This document shows, piece by piece, positions 9,653-19,468 of a stretch of 64,000 bases of DNA (the first letter of the stretch is position 1; each line of letters begins with the position of its first letter). The DNA is from Bacteroides fragilis. GTDB lineage: Bacteria > Bacteroidota > Bacteroidia > Bacteroidales > Bacteroidaceae. Location: positions 2,232,001-2,296,000 of the forward strand of contig NZ_CP018937.1 in assembly GCF_002849695.1 (NCBI RefSeq), in the 5' to 3' direction. The position numbers were made by a program, and so were the translations under genes. The notes beneath the pieces were generated by a model. It worked only from the letters and a program-made list of their open reading frames with translations, was not told where the DNA came from and searched no databases.

Positions 9653-10885
9653 ATGGCATTAGTAAACGAACATTTTTTGAAATTACCGGGAAGCTACTTG
9701 TTCTCGGACATAGCGAAGAAAGTCAATACTTTTAAAATAACACACCCGAAGCAGGACATCATCCGGCTGGGGATCGGCGATGTGACCCGTCCCCTTCCGA
9801 ATGCCTGCATCGAGGCCATGCACAAGGCAGTCGAAGAGATGACGTCTACCGAAACCTTTCGCGGATACGGTCCCGAACAAGGATACGATTTCCTGATCGA
9901 AGCCATCATCAAGAACGATTATGCTCCACGGGGTATCCATCTTTCGCCTACGGAAGTATTTATCAACGACGGCGCCAAAAGTGATACGGGTAATATCGGA
10001 GACATTCTCCGTCATGACAACAGCGTAGGGGTCACAGATCCCATTTATCCGGTTTATATCGACAGCAATGTGATGTGCGGACGTGCCGGAGTGCTGGATA
10101 CCGAAAGTGGCAAATGGAGCAACGTCACTTATATGCCTTGCACCGCCGAAAATCATTTCATCCCGGCCATTCCGGAGAAACGCATCGACATCGTCTACCT
10201 CTGTTATCCCAATAATCCCACCGGTACAACGCTGACAAAAGCCGAACTGAAGAAATGGGTGGATTACGCACTGGCTAATGATACCCTGATCCTGTTTGAC
10301 GCAGCTTACGAGGCCTACATTCGGGAACCGGATATCCCCCACTCCATCTACGAAATCAAAGGAGCCAAGAAATGCGCCATCGAATTCCGCAGCTTCTCGA
10401 AAACAGCAGGTTTCACCGGAATACGCTGCGGATATACCGTTGTGCCGAAAGAGCTGACGGCAGCCACACTCGAGGGAGAACGTATCCCCCTGAACCGGAT
10501 GTGGAACCGCCGCCAATGCACCAAGTTCAACGGAACGTCTTATATCACCCAACGTGCCGCAGAGGCGGTTTATAGCCCCGAGGGGAAAGAACAGATACAG
10601 GAAACGATCAATTATTATATGACAAACGCCCGCATCATGAAAGAAGGACTGGAATCCACCGGACTGAAAGTATACGGAGGAGTAAACGCACCTTATTTGT
10701 GGGTAAAGACTCCCAATGGAACCAGTTCGTGGCGTTTCTTCGACCAGATGTTGTACGAAGCCAATGTAGTGGGAACTCCGGGAGTCGGTTTCGGCCCCAG
10801 CGGAGAAGGTTACATCCGCCTGACGGCATTCGGCGAACGAAACGATTGCATCGAGGCAATGCGGCGCATCAAGAACTGGCTGTAA
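9653..10885 (+). CDS. dapL: LL-diaminopimelate aminotransferase
   Basis: The 410-residue PLP enzyme converts tetrahydrodipicolinate directly to LL-DAP and so bypasses the acyl-blocked DapD/C/E route. It is an aminotransferase of fold type I with [15 protein letters not shown], where Lys at about 250 binds PLP, plus CYPNNPTGT and the N-terminal [15 protein letters not shown] typical of DapL. It sits behind dapF on the same strand. A CACAGAT-type palindrome follows the stop. The assignment is strong; other class I aminotransferases lack the N-terminal segment. Confidence 0.95.
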   Translation: MALVNEHFLKLPGSYLFSDIAKKVNTFKITHPKQDIIRLGIGDVTRPLPNACIEAMHKAVEEMTSTETFRGYGPEQGYDFLIEAIIKNDYAPRGIHLSPTEVFINDGAKSDTGNIGDILRHDNSVGVTDPIYPVYIDSNVMCGRAGVLDTESGKWSNVTYMPCTAENHFIPAIPEKRIDIVYLCYPNNPTGTTLTKAELKKWVDYALANDTLILFDAAYEAYIREPDIPHSIYEIKGAKKCAIEFRSFSKTAGFTGIRCGYTVVPKELTAATLEGERIPLNRMWNRRQCTKFNGTSYITQRAAEAVYSPEGKEQIQETINYYMTNARIMKEGLESTGLKVYGGVNAPYLWVKTPNGTSSWRFFDQMLYEANVVGTPGVGFGPSGEGYIRLTAFGERNDCIEAMRRIKNWL

Positions 10886-10936
10886 AGCTTTCATGTGATA
10901 CGGGTAACATGAATACAAAGCAGAGATGAATACGGT

Positions 10937-11024
10937 TTCACCACAGATTGACGCGGATTAAAGAATTATTCCGTTGATGATTAAGATTTAAAAATCTGTG
11001 GAAATCCGTGTAATCTGTGGTGAA
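10937..11024. repeat. CACAGAG-family palindrome, copy 1 (dapL-glnN)
   Basis: The left arm begins TTTCACCACAGATTGACG and the right arm ends GTAATCTGTGGTGAA. The arms are imperfect copies of each other in inverted orientation around an AT-rich centre. This copy has CACAGATTA-type arm units. Confidence 0.9.
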
Positions 11025-11060
11025 TCAAAACCCAAACAGTTTATAAATAATTCAATCATT

Positions 11061-13250
11061 ATGTCAAAACTCAGATTCAGAGTCGTAGAAACGGCCTTTA
11101 AGAAAAAAGCCGTAGAAGTGGCAACTCCCACCGAACGCCCGTCGGAATACTTCGGGATGTACGTTTTCAACAAGGAAAAGATGTTTAAGTACCTGCCAAG
11201 CCATGTGTTCAGCAAACTGACCGATGTGATTGACAACGGCGCACCACTGGATCGCAGTATCGCCGACGAAGTTGCAGCCGGTATGAAGAAATGGGCCATC
11301 GAGATGGGGGCCACACACTATACCCATTGGTTTGCTCCACTGACCGAAGGCACTGCCGAAAAGCACGACGCTTTTGTAGAACATGATGGAAAAGGGGGGA
11401 TGATGGAAGAATTCACCGGAAAACTGCTGGTTCAGCAGGAACCGGATGCCTCGTCTTTCCCGAACGGAGGTATCCGCAACACTTTCGAAGCTCGTGGTTA
11501 CAGTGCATGGGACCCCTCCTCACCCGCTTTCATTGTAGACGATACGCTGTGCATACCGACTATCTTCATCGCCTATACAGGTGAATCGCTCGACTACAAA
11601 GCACCGTTACTGAAAGCGCTGAGGGCAGTAGACAAAGCTGCTGTAGCCGTTTGCCGTTACTTCAATCCGGATGTAAAAAAAGTATATGCCTACCTGGGAT
11701 GGGAACAAGAGTACTTCCTGGTAGACGAAGGCTTATACGCCGCCCGTCCGGACCTGCTGCTGACCGGACGTACCCTGATGGGGCATGACAGCGCCAAGAA
11801 CCAACAGCTCGAAGACCATTACTTTGGTGCCATCCCCACCCGCGTAGCCGCTTTCATGAAAGATCTGGAAGTGGAAGCATTGAAACTGGGCATCCCCGTA
11901 AAAACGCGCCACAACGAAGTAGCGCCCAATCAGTTTGAGCTGGCCCCTATCTTCGAAGAGTGCAACCTGGCCAATGACCACAACCTGCTGATCATGTCCC
12001 TGATGCGCAAAGTTAGCCGCCGCCACGGCTTCCGTGTACTGCTCCACGAAAAACCGTTCAAAGGTGTCAACGGATCGGGCAAACACAACAACTGGTCGCT
12101 GGGCACGGACACCGGCATCCTGCTGATGGCTCCGGGCAAGACTCCGGAAGATAACCTGCGTTTCGTAACATTCGTCGTCAATACACTGATGGCTGTTTAT
12201 CACCATAACGGACTTCTGAAAGCATCCATCTCCAGTGCCACCAATGCACACCGGCTGGGAGCCAACGAAGCACCTCCCGCCATCATCTCCTCTTTCCTGG
12301 GCAAGCAGCTTTCACAAGTGTTGGAACACATTGAAGAAAGTACGAAAGATGACCTGATCAGCCTGAGCGGCAAACAGGGCATGAAGCTGGACATCCCACA
12401 GATACCCGAATTGCTGATTGACAATACGGACCGGAACCGTACTTCACCTTTCGCATTCACCGGAAACCGTTTCGAATTCCGTGCCGTAGGGTCCGAAGCC
12501 AACTGTGCCAGCGCAATGATAGCCCTGAACGCGGCTGTCGCCGACCAGTTGAAACGGTTTAAAAAAGATGTAGACAAGCAGATTGAGAAGGGAGAGCCCA
12601 AGATTTCGGCCATTCTCGACGTGATCCGGAAATATATCAAGGAATGCAAAGCCATTCATTTCGACGGCAACGGATACAGCGACGAATGGAAAAAAGAAGC
12701 CGCCCGTCGCGGTCTGGATTGTGAAACAAGCGTTCCTGTCATTTTCGACAACTATCTGCGCCCCGAAACGATAGCCATGTTCGAAGCTGTGGGCGTGATG
12801 AACCGGAAAGAACTGAAGGCCCGCAACGAAGTGAAATGGGAAACTTATACCAAGAAAATCCAGATTGAAGCCCGCGTATTGGGTGATCTGGCCATGAACC
12901 ATATCATCCCTGTTGCTACACAGTACCAGACAGACCTGATAGATAATGTATATAAAATGAAATCCCTCTTTCCGGAAGAAAAAGCAGCCCGACTTTCTGC
13001 CAAGAACCTGGAACTGATTGAAGAGATTGCCGACCGTACCGCTTTCATCAAGGAACATGTAGACGCAATGATCGAAGCCCGCAAAGTGGCAAATAAGATA
13101 GAAAGTGAACGCGAAAAAGCCATTGCTTACCACGACACCATCGTGCCGGCTCTGGAAGAGATTCGTTACCACATCGACAAACTGGAACTGATTGTCGACA
13201 ACCAGATGTGGACACTGCCTAAATACAGAGAGTTGTTATTTATAAGATAA
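11061..13250 (+). CDS. glnN: Glutamine synthetase type III
   Basis: This 729-residue protein is a GSIII, the large glutamine synthetase class known from Bacteroides; it makes glutamine from glutamate, ammonia and ATP. Visible family features are NEVAPNQFELAP, HEKPFKGVNGSGKHNNWS and the ATP/glutamate-site region NRTSPFAFTGNRFEFRAVGS. I chose the ATG at 11061 (MSKLRFRVVE) because the longer frame, from 10998, starts inside the preceding palindrome. With gltBD upstream it completes the GS-GOGAT cycle in one 13-kb stretch. It is followed by another palindrome rather than a clear U-tract terminator. Confidence 0.97.
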   Translation: MSKLRFRVVETAFKKKAVEVATPTERPSEYFGMYVFNKEKMFKYLPSHVFSKLTDVIDNGAPLDRSIADEVAAGMKKWAIEMGATHYTHWFAPLTEGTAEKHDAFVEHDGKGGMMEEFTGKLLVQQEPDASSFPNGGIRNTFEARGYSAWDPSSPAFIVDDTLCIPTIFIAYTGESLDYKAPLLKALRAVDKAAVAVCRYFNPDVKKVYAYLGWEQEYFLVDEGLYAARPDLLLTGRTLMGHDSAKNQQLEDHYFGAIPTRVAAFMKDLEVEALKLGIPVKTRHNEVAPNQFELAPIFEECNLANDHNLLIMSLMRKVSRRHGFRVLLHEKPFKGVNGSGKHNNWSLGTDTGILLMAPGKTPEDNLRFVTFVVNTLMAVYHHNGLLKASISSATNAHRLGANEAPPAIISSFLGKQLSQVLEHIEESTKDDLISLSGKQGMKLDIPQIPELLIDNTDRNRTSPFAFTGNRFEFRAVGSEANCASAMIALNAAVADQLKRFKKDVDKQIEKGEPKISAILDVIRKYIKECKAIHFDGNGYSDEWKKEAARRGLDCETSVPVIFDNYLRPETIAMFEAVGVMNRKELKARNEVKWETYTKKIQIEARVLGDLAMNHIIPVATQYQTDLIDNVYKMKSLFPEEKAARLSAKNLELIEEIADRTAFIKEHVDAMIEARKVANKIESEREKAIAYHDTIVPALEEIRYHIDKLELIVDNQMWTLPKYRELLFIR

Positions 13251-13275
13251 ACAGTCTTAAGAGAGTGTGTTGAAA

Positions 13276-13370
13276 CTCACCACAGAGGACGCAGAGTAAC
13301 ATAGAGTAAATTTTAAACCATTGATTATCAATGTTGATAATCTGTGAGAATCGGTGTAATCTGTGGTGAA
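13276..13370. repeat. CACAGAG-family palindrome, copy 2 (after glnN)
   Basis: It starts CTCACCACAGAGGACGCAG and ends GTGTAATCTGTGGTGAA. The left arm is of GAGGA type and the right arm of GATTA type, so the arms have diverged from each other. Confidence 0.88.
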
Positions 13371-13436
13371 AAGTTTTTGGCACATCCCCTTTCAGAAACC
13401 TATTTCTTTTGTTGGTTGTTTTAAGTTTGCAGGGGG

Positions 13437-13470
13437 AGGATTGCCGTGAGGCAACCCTCTCTTCTTTTAT
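13437..13470. terminator. Hairpin between converging glnN and HdeD genes
   Basis: AGGATTGCC (13437-13445) pairs with GGCAACCCT (13450-13458) with one mismatch and a GTGA loop, followed by CTCTTCTTTT. It could end plus-strand transcripts. Confidence 0.6.
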
Positions 13471-14033
13471 TCAATGATCTCCGCGTCCTCTATCTCTCCT
13501 TTCACCGGAGTTTTAGGACGGCGACGGGCAAACTTGAACCAGTTGATCAGTTCGGAAATGGCATAAACCAAGCTGCTGATACCGATAATCATGAAAGCCG
13601 TGTTGCGTGCTCCGGTAGGATTGAACAGGGCTACGACACCCGCTATCAGGATCAGGGCCGGTATCACATAAAAGCCGCCCGGCACAGGCATCCAGCGACG
13701 TGCCATCGAAAGGGATGCAATCTGTTGTACGCCTCCCATAATCAGGATAAAGCCCAGCAGGAACATCAGTACATCGGCAAAGAAGCCCGGCATCGTAACC
13801 AGCCAGAGTCCGAAGAGCAGACTTCCAACCCCCTCGATAGGGAAACGGCGGGACACACCCGGTTCGGGTTTGGTACCGAAATAACCAATCAGCACAATAA
13901 ATCCCGGAATCAGGAACAATATGCCAATGGTTATGACAATATAATTAATTGCCGCGTCCGGCCAGAGCACCAACACCAGGCCGATGACAAGCGCACAAAT
14001 AGTGCGGATAAGAGAATAATTCATTGATTTCAT
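13467..14033 (-). CDS. HdeD/DUF308 family membrane protein
   Basis: This 188-residue protein is almost entirely made of hydrophobic segments (about six, for example LIRTICALVIGLVLVLWP, IVITIGILFLIPGFIVLI, LMFLLGFILIMGGVQQI), ending in a charged cytoplasmic tail with RRRPKTPVKGEIEDAEI. The repeated pairs of helices match the HdeD/DUF308 family, associated with acid resistance in E. coli; a role here is only inferred. The start could be 14033 or the second Met at 14024. It is transcribed away from ppk1. Confidence 0.8.
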   Translation of the reverse strand: MKSMNYSLIRTICALVIGLVLVLWPDAAINYIVITIGILFLIPGFIVLIGYFGTKPEPGVSRRFPIEGVGSLLFGLWLVTMPGFFADVLMFLLGFILIMGGVQQIASLSMARRWMPVPGGFYVIPALILIAGVVALFNPTGARNTAFMIIGISSLVYAISELINWFKFARRRPKTPVKGEIEDAEIIE

Positions 14034-14203
14034 ATCTTACATTTTTTTAACGGGGTATCCCGCATACTTTCTGCGAATATACGTGTTTCTGTCTACATAT
14101 AAAAAGAACAAATGATTTTTGTAATAAGTTCATAGCAAGAATGTAATATCTATTACATCGCAGAAGCATACTTTTGCAAAAAAATAAGTAAACTCTTATC
14201 CGA

Positions 14204-16270
14204 ATGAAATCAGACGAAGCGAGACGTAAAAAGCTTTATGTAGAACGGGACATCAGTTGGATGTACTTTAATCAACGCATTTTGCTTGAAGCTGCCCGCC
14301 CGGAAGTTCCCTTACTGGAGCAACTTACTTTCCTGGGCATTTACTCAAACAACTTAGACGAGTTTTTCCGTGTTCGTGTGGCTACATTGAACCGTATTGT
14401 GGAGTATGGCGACAAAAATATCCGCGAAGAACGTGATACGGCCGCACGCACACTGAAGCAGATCGGCAAGCTGCACAATCAGTACTACCGGCAATTTGAA
14501 GAAACGTTCGCTTCGATCATGGAAAAGTTGAAACAAGAAAACATCCATGTCATCAAAGACACCGAACTCACACCGGAACAAGAGCTCTTCATCACTTCAC
14601 TCTACCGGAACCGGTTGAACGGTTCTACCAACCCGCTCTTTCTCAATAAAGCCTCCCGCCAACCGGACGACCAGACCGACGAAGACATCTACCTGGCCAT
14701 CCGCCTGCAACGCAAAGACGGCGAGGGAAAAGTGAAAGTAAGAGATTATGCCGTCATCGAACTTCCCACCAACGAGTTCGGACGTTTCATCCGTCTGCCG
14801 GATTCGGACGGTAAAACGTATCTGATGTTCCTGGATGACGTCATCCGCTACTGCCTGCCGATGATCTTCATAGGTATGAACTATACGGATTATGAAGCCT
14901 ATACCTTCAAATTCACCAAAGATGCCGAAATGGAGATAGACAGCGACTTGCGTACGGGTGTACTTCAAAAGATATCAAAAGGGGTGAAAAGCCGGAAGCG
15001 GGGTGAACCGATCCGTTTCGTCTATGACCAACAGATGCCGAAAGACCTGCTGCGAAAGCTGACCGACCGCCTCAACGTAGACAAAAACGACACCCGTGTA
15101 GCCGGCGGACGTTATCATAACTTCAAAGACCTGATGAAGTTCCCCGACTGCGGGCGCACTGACCTGAAATACCTTGCCTGGCCTCCCGTCTTCAAGCAGG
15201 AGCTGAACGGTGAGGAAAGTATCCTGAAACTGATCCGGAAGCAAGACCGCTCGCTGCATTACCCCTATCAATCGTTCGACACGGTGATACGCGTACTGCG
15301 TGAAGCGGCCATCAGCAAAGAGGTGAGAAGCATCAAGATGACCCTCTATCGCCTGGCCAAAGATTCGAAGGTAGTGAAAGCCTTGATCTGTGCGGCACAA
15401 AACGGGAAAAAGGTGACCGTCATCATCGAGTTGCTTGCCCGCTTCGACGAAGCCTCCAACATCAATTGGAGCAAACGTATGCAGGATGCCGGAATCAAAG
15501 TGATCTTCGGAGTGGAAGGACTGAAGATTCACTCCAAACTGATACATATCGGAACACGGTTCGGTGACCTGGCTTGTATCAGCACCGGAAACTTTCACGA
15601 AGGAAACGCACGGATGTACACCGATTTCACTATCATGACCGCACACCGGTCCATCGTACGCGAGGTCAACTCGGTATTCGATTTTATCGAGAAGCCGTAT
15701 CTTCCCGCCAACTTCAAAGAACTGCTCGTGTCACCCAACGATATGCGCAAACGGCTGATAGCACTGATCAACAAGGAAATCAAAAACAAGCAGCAAGGAA
15801 AAGAGGCCTACATCCTTGCCAAAGTGAACCACATCACCGACCGGGCGCTGGTACAGAAACTCTACGAGGCTTCGACAGCCGGCGTACAGATAGACCTGGT
15901 GGTCCGGGGCAACTGTTCACTGGTGACCGGTGTGCCCCGAATCAGCGACAACATCCGGATCAACGGTATCATTGACCGTTACCTGGAACATCCGCGCATC
16001 TTTATCTTTGCCAACGGAGGAGAAGAGAAATATTATATAGGATCGGCGGACTGGATGCCCCGCAACCTGGACAACCGCATCGAAGTGCTCACACCCGTAT
16101 ACGATAAAGCGATACAGGATGAACTGAAAAAAGTGGTCTGCTACGGACTCCGCGATACGGCCAAAGGACGCATCGTAGACGGCAGTGGCGAAAACAAGAC
16201 ATGGGAGGAAAGCGGTGTCCCTTTCCGCTCTCAGGAAGAATTATACAAATACTATAAAGAATCAGAATGA
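14204..16270 (+). CDS. ppk1: Polyphosphate kinase 1
   Basis: The 688-residue enzyme polymerises the gamma-phosphate of ATP into polyphosphate. The order of parts is as in PPK1: N domain (WMYFNQRILLEAARPEVP), head domain, then two phospholipase-D-like C domains. His in GLKIHSKLIHIG (about residue 443) corresponds to the autophosphorylated His, and YIGSADWMPRNLDNR is the second conserved block. A minus-7 element TACTTTTG (14169-14176) lies 28 bp before the ATG. Its last four bases overlap the start of ppx (ATGA), so synthesis and hydrolysis are translationally coupled. Confidence 0.97.
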   Translation: MKSDEARRKKLYVERDISWMYFNQRILLEAARPEVPLLEQLTFLGIYSNNLDEFFRVRVATLNRIVEYGDKNIREERDTAARTLKQIGKLHNQYYRQFEETFASIMEKLKQENIHVIKDTELTPEQELFITSLYRNRLNGSTNPLFLNKASRQPDDQTDEDIYLAIRLQRKDGEGKVKVRDYAVIELPTNEFGRFIRLPDSDGKTYLMFLDDVIRYCLPMIFIGMNYTDYEAYTFKFTKDAEMEIDSDLRTGVLQKISKGVKSRKRGEPIRFVYDQQMPKDLLRKLTDRLNVDKNDTRVAGGRYHNFKDLMKFPDCGRTDLKYLAWPPVFKQELNGEESILKLIRKQDRSLHYPYQSFDTVIRVLREAAISKEVRSIKMTLYRLAKDSKVVKALICAAQNGKKVTVIIELLARFDEASNINWSKRMQDAGIKVIFGVEGLKIHSKLIHIGTRFGDLACISTGNFHEGNARMYTDFTIMTAHRSIVREVNSVFDFIEKPYLPANFKELLVSPNDMRKRLIALINKEIKNKQQGKEAYILAKVNHITDRALVQKLYEASTAGVQIDLVVRGNCSLVTGVPRISDNIRINGIIDRYLEHPRIFIFANGGEEKYYIGSADWMPRNLDNRIEVLTPVYDKAIQDELKKVVCYGLRDTAKGRIVDGSGENKTWEESGVPFRSQEELYKYYKESE

Positions 16271-17181
16271 AGAAAGTAAACTATGCCGCCATCGACATTG
16301 GTTCCAATGCCGTGCGGTTATTGATAAAGAGTGTAAACGAGGAAGGATCGCCCGAAGGATTATTGAGCAAAGTTCAACTGATACGTATCCCCCTCAGGTT
16401 AGGTGAAGACGCTTTTACCACCGGAGAAATATCAGAAGAAAAAGCCGGGAAACTGATCCGGCTGATGAAAGCCTACAAGCAACTGATGAAGATATTCGAA
16501 GTGTCAGATTACCGCGCCTGTGCCACCTCGGCCATGCGTGATGCCCGCAACGGGAAAGCAATCACACGCAGAATAGAAAAGAAAACCGGTATCCGCGTCG
16601 AAATCATCGACGGGCAGGAAGAGGCGCATATCGTATACGATAACCACATCGAACAGCTTTTTGCTTCGGGACAGAACTACTTGTACGTTGACGTCGGTGG
16701 TGGTAGCACGGAAATCAACCTGATCTGCGACGCAGAACTCAAAAGCTCACGTTCCTATAATATCGGTACCGTGCGTATGCTCAGCGGCATGGTAAAGAAC
16801 GAAGAAAAAGAACAGATGCGCTCCGACCTTCAGGCACTGGCTGCCGAATATTCCTCCATCCAGATCATCGGATCGGGAGGCAATATCAATAAACTTTTCC
16901 GCCTGGCGGACAAAAAGGACAAAAAACAATCTTTCCTTCCCGTCGAGTCGTTACAGGAAATCTGCGAAACCCTGAAGCCCCTCTCTAAAGAAGAACGGAT
17001 CAAACAGTTCAAACTGAAGCCTGACCGGGCAGATGTAATTGTCCCGGCAGCGGAAATCTTTCTGGAAGTGGCAAAACAGGTGAACGCAACCGGTATCACA
17101 GTCCCGACCATCGGGCTATCAGACGGTATCATCGACAGCCTTTATACCAAAAACATGCGGACGGAAAACGATGAACGATGA
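16267..17181 (+). CDS. ppx: Exopolyphosphatase / Ppx-GppA phosphatase
   Basis: The 304-residue protein is an actin-like ASKHA-fold phosphatase with phosphate loop 1 IDIGSNAVRLLI near the N-terminus and DVGGGSTEI in the middle. It should remove terminal phosphates from polyphosphate (or pppGpp). It is about 300 residues, so it lacks the C-terminal HD-like domain of E. coli Ppx. The ATGA overlap with ppk1 supports a polyphosphate role over a pure GppA role. Confidence 0.92.
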   Translation: MKKVNYAAIDIGSNAVRLLIKSVNEEGSPEGLLSKVQLIRIPLRLGEDAFTTGEISEEKAGKLIRLMKAYKQLMKIFEVSDYRACATSAMRDARNGKAITRRIEKKTGIRVEIIDGQEEAHIVYDNHIEQLFASGQNYLYVDVGGGSTEINLICDAELKSSRSYNIGTVRMLSGMVKNEEKEQMRSDLQALAAEYSSIQIIGSGGNINKLFRLADKKDKKQSFLPVESLQEICETLKPLSKEERIKQFKLKPDRADVIVPAAEIFLEVAKQVNATGITVPTIGLSDGIIDSLYTKNMRTENDER

Positions 17182-17188
17182 ACGGAGA

Positions 17189-17284
17189 CTCACCACAGAG
17201 GACACAGAGTACACAGAGAAAAGATTATAGAGATGGATCATCCGTACTTAGCATATCTGTGCCCTCTGTGTACTCTGTGGTGAA
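17189..17284. repeat. CACAGAG-family palindrome, copy 3 (ppx-adh)
   Basis: It starts CTCACCACAGAGGACACAG and ends CTGTGTACTCTGTGGTGAA, between two converging genes. The left arm reads as near-perfect 9-bp units of CACAGAGGA type. Confidence 0.92.
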
Positions 17285-17291
17285 TACAAGA

Positions 17292-18437
17292 CTAAAGTGC
17301 GCTCTTCAGGATTTCCTTCGCAACAGCTCCGGTCACATTTTCGTTCTCGCCATATTTCACACCCCGTTCATTGAAACGGCGTTCTATTTCATCAATCGTC
17401 TCCATGCCGATGCCCTCTTCACTCAGGCGGGTAGTCAGCCCTAATGAACGGAAAAACTCCTCTGTACGGCGGATCGTTTCATCGATACGTTCGTCACGGG
17501 TCCCGGAAGTAATGCCGAGTACCCTCTCGCCATATTGCAGAATCTTATCACCTTTCACCTTGCGAAGCACACGCAGAGTAGCGGGGAATACGATGACCAG
17601 TGTATGTCCGTGTGTCAGTCCATGAAGTGCGGTCAGTTCGTGCCCGATCATGTGCGTAGCCCAGTCCTGAGATACTCCCATAGCGATAAAGCCGTTCAGT
17701 GCCATCGTTGCCGACAACATAAAATCGGCCATCAGCTGATAATCGTGCTGATTCTCACGGATCTTCGGAGCTATCTCCATCAAGGTTTGCAGGATACCTT
17801 CCGCCCAGCGGTCCATCACCCTACTCTGTCCCGGGGTTGTCATGTATTGCTCCATCACATGTACAAACGTATCAGCAATACCGCAGGCCACCTGATGGGG
17901 CGGCAGTGTAAACGTCACTTCTGGATCGAGAATGGAGAATAAGGGATAATTGGAATAGAAAGGATATTTCTCTTTGGTTTCATGACGCGAAATCACGGCT
18001 CCGCTGTTCATTTCCGATCCCGTGGCAGGCAGAGTGAGGACAGTAGCAAGAGGAACGGTATTTGTCACCGGACGTCCGGCAAGCACCAGATCCCACGCAT
18101 CCCCATCGTACAACAGTCCGGCAGAAATCAGCTTCGTGCCATCGATGACCGATCCGCCTCCCACAGCCAGCAGATAGTCCACCTTCTCCTCTTTTCCAAG
18201 GGCAATGGCTTTACGTAAAGTCTCAATGGAAGGATTAGGCTCAATGCCCCAGAACTCTACAGTGAAATGATTCTTCAGGGCTTCTTTCACTTGGTCGTAT
18301 ACACCGTTTTTTTTCACGCTACCGCCACCGAAGGTAATCATCACCCGCTTGTCTGCCGGTATCTCTTTACTCAACCGGGCAATCATCCCGTGTCCCATGA
18401 TCAGCTTCACGGGATTCTGAAAAATAAAATTATCCAT
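17292..18437 (-). CDS. Iron-containing alcohol dehydrogenase
   Basis: This 381-residue protein belongs to the group III metal-dependent alcohol dehydrogenases. The NAD(P)-binding glycine motif is AVGGGSVIDGTK at about 95, and metal ligands appear in DTFVHVMEQY and in HMIGHELTALHGLTHGHTL. It resembles the BdhA/YqhD type that reduces aldehydes with NADPH; the exact substrate is not visible. It converges on ppx across a palindromic repeat. Upstream (18541-18628) lies a four-copy 22-bp tandem repeat. Confidence 0.93.
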   Translation of the reverse strand: MDNFIFQNPVKLIMGHGMIARLSKEIPADKRVMITFGGGSVKKNGVYDQVKEALKNHFTVEFWGIEPNPSIETLRKAIALGKEEKVDYLLAVGGGSVIDGTKLISAGLLYDGDAWDLVLAGRPVTNTVPLATVLTLPATGSEMNSGAVISRHETKEKYPFYSNYPLFSILDPEVTFTLPPHQVACGIADTFVHVMEQYMTTPGQSRVMDRWAEGILQTLMEIAPKIRENQHDYQLMADFMLSATMALNGFIAMGVSQDWATHMIGHELTALHGLTHGHTLVIVFPATLRVLRKVKGDKILQYGERVLGITSGTRDERIDETIRRTEEFFRSLGLTTRLSEEGIGMETIDEIERRFNERGVKYGENENVTGAVAKEILKSAL

Positions 18438-18540
18438 AGGTTATCAGTTTATATCATCATTTATACGATATTCAATCAGATACAAAAATAATCGCTTCTT
18501 TCCGGAAAACAAAAAGATTTGCAGGGGAATCATGCGGAAA

Positions 18541-18628
18541 AAAAGACTTAAGTGTTTCCGGCAAAAGACTTAAACGTTTTCGGAAAACGTCTAAGCGTTT
18601 CGCTGAAAAGACTTAAGTGTTTAGGACG
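18541..18628. repeat. Four-copy 22-bp tandem repeat
   Basis: Units start at 18541, 18563, 18584 and 18606, each reading approximately AAAAGACTTAAGTGTTTCCGG with substitutions. It lies between the alcohol dehydrogenase and the small membrane peptide, both on the minus strand, so it would be in the peptide's 3' untranslated region or the dehydrogenase leader. Confidence 0.85.
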
Positions 18629-18642
18629 AAAAATACAAGTCT

Positions 18643-18753
18643 TTAGTTTACAGGTAGCCAAGCGTTGATATCCTCGGCTACAAAAAGCCAGTAAAGCAGC
18701 AACAGGATGAATATGACAACGGCAATCGCAATTAAAACTTTTCTTTGTTTCAT
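18643..18753 (-). CDS. 36-residue single-helix membrane peptide
   Basis: On the minus strand an ATG at 18753 opens a 36-codon frame, MKQRKVLIAIAVVIFILLLL then YWLFVAEDINAWLPVN, ending in TAA. It has a positively charged N-terminus, about 18 hydrophobic residues and a polar tail, as in small inner-membrane proteins. I do not recognise a family. A 97-codon frame on the same strand covers the region in another phase but has no protein-like composition, so I prefer this one. The tandem repeat lies just beyond its stop. Confidence 0.6.
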   Translation of the reverse strand: MKQRKVLIAIAVVIFILLLLYWLFVAEDINAWLPVN

Positions 18754-19437
18754 AATGTTTGGTTTCTGTTTTTAAATAATTTATATCTGAAGAAACAATA
18801 TAAATAACAAAATGTTTAAAAAGGACTTCTATTTCGAGCATTCACCAATTATTTATTACACTAAATGTATATATAATATACATCGGTTAGGTCCAAAGGC
18901 TCAAGGTTCATTCTATGGGATTCATCCTCTGGAAAACACAAAGAATCCCCCTGCATACAACATTAAAAATCAAACAATTACATACAAACATCTCTAATAA
19001 TAGTGGACACAAAAACAGATAATGCGCAACTCTAAAAACAGACATAAATAATACACATATACAATACAATATATTTTACATCAATTCCAAAATGCGCTAA
19101 AGAGCAAAAGATTTTTAGAAAGTACTTTTTAACAACAAACACAACATCTTCCCACAAGGTATGATACTCATAGAGTGAACCTTGAGCCATTGAACCCTAA
19201 TTTAAAGTTAAGCAAATTCATAATCTTCTGATAATAAAAAAGTTAATATTTAAAAAAACAGAAACAAAGCAATACAGGTTCAGCAGAATCAGGAACCACT
19301 CCCTGCGAGCATCCGACAATTAAAAATATGTACAGCAAGTATTTGAGAAATCATAAATAGATTCCCGCCAAAACAAAAAATAAAAAGGAGGGAAATAAAA
19401 AAAGAAAGATTTTATTTGTTATTCCAAACAAAGTATC
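18754..19437. other. AT-rich gene-free region upstream of the trp operon
   Basis: I see no gene here. The notable content is a long inverted repeat: 18898-18917 (GGCTCAAGGTTCATTCTATG) matches the complement of 19169-19188 at 19 of 20 positions. Similarity extends outward on both sides to roughly 35 bp. The roughly 250 bp between the arms is AT-rich. Confidence 0.7.
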
Positions 19438-19445
19438 TATATTTG
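19415..19445 (+). promoter_or_regulatory. Promoter of the trp operon
   Basis: TTTG (19415-19418) and TATATTTG (19438-19445) are separated by 19 bp, matching the Bacteroides sigma-ABfr consensus (TTTG, 19-21 bp, TAnnTTTG). Transcription would start near 19451, ahead of the leader peptide. Confidence 0.88.
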
Positions 19446-19468
19446 CCCCCGTTAAATAACAATTAGCA

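Noticed and set aside
9683..10918. 411-codon minus-strand frame opposite dapL
   Set aside because: It is a mirror frame of a conserved gene with unusual composition; dapL is certain.
13446..14027. Long plus-strand frame opposite the HdeD-like gene
   Set aside because: It is the antisense shadow of a clear membrane protein and is full of His, Gln and Arg.
17178..17444. 88-codon plus-strand frame after ppx
   Set aside because: It reads through the CACAGAG palindrome and then antisense to the alcohol dehydrogenase; an artefact of the repeat.
18541..18628. 22-bp tandem units as a CRISPR array
   Set aside because: The units are contiguous without spacers and no cas gene is near.
18548..18841. 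97-codon minus-strand frame over the small membrane peptide
   Set aside because: It runs through the tandem repeat and has many Cys, His and Arg residues without pattern; the 36-codon frame in another phase is far more protein-like.
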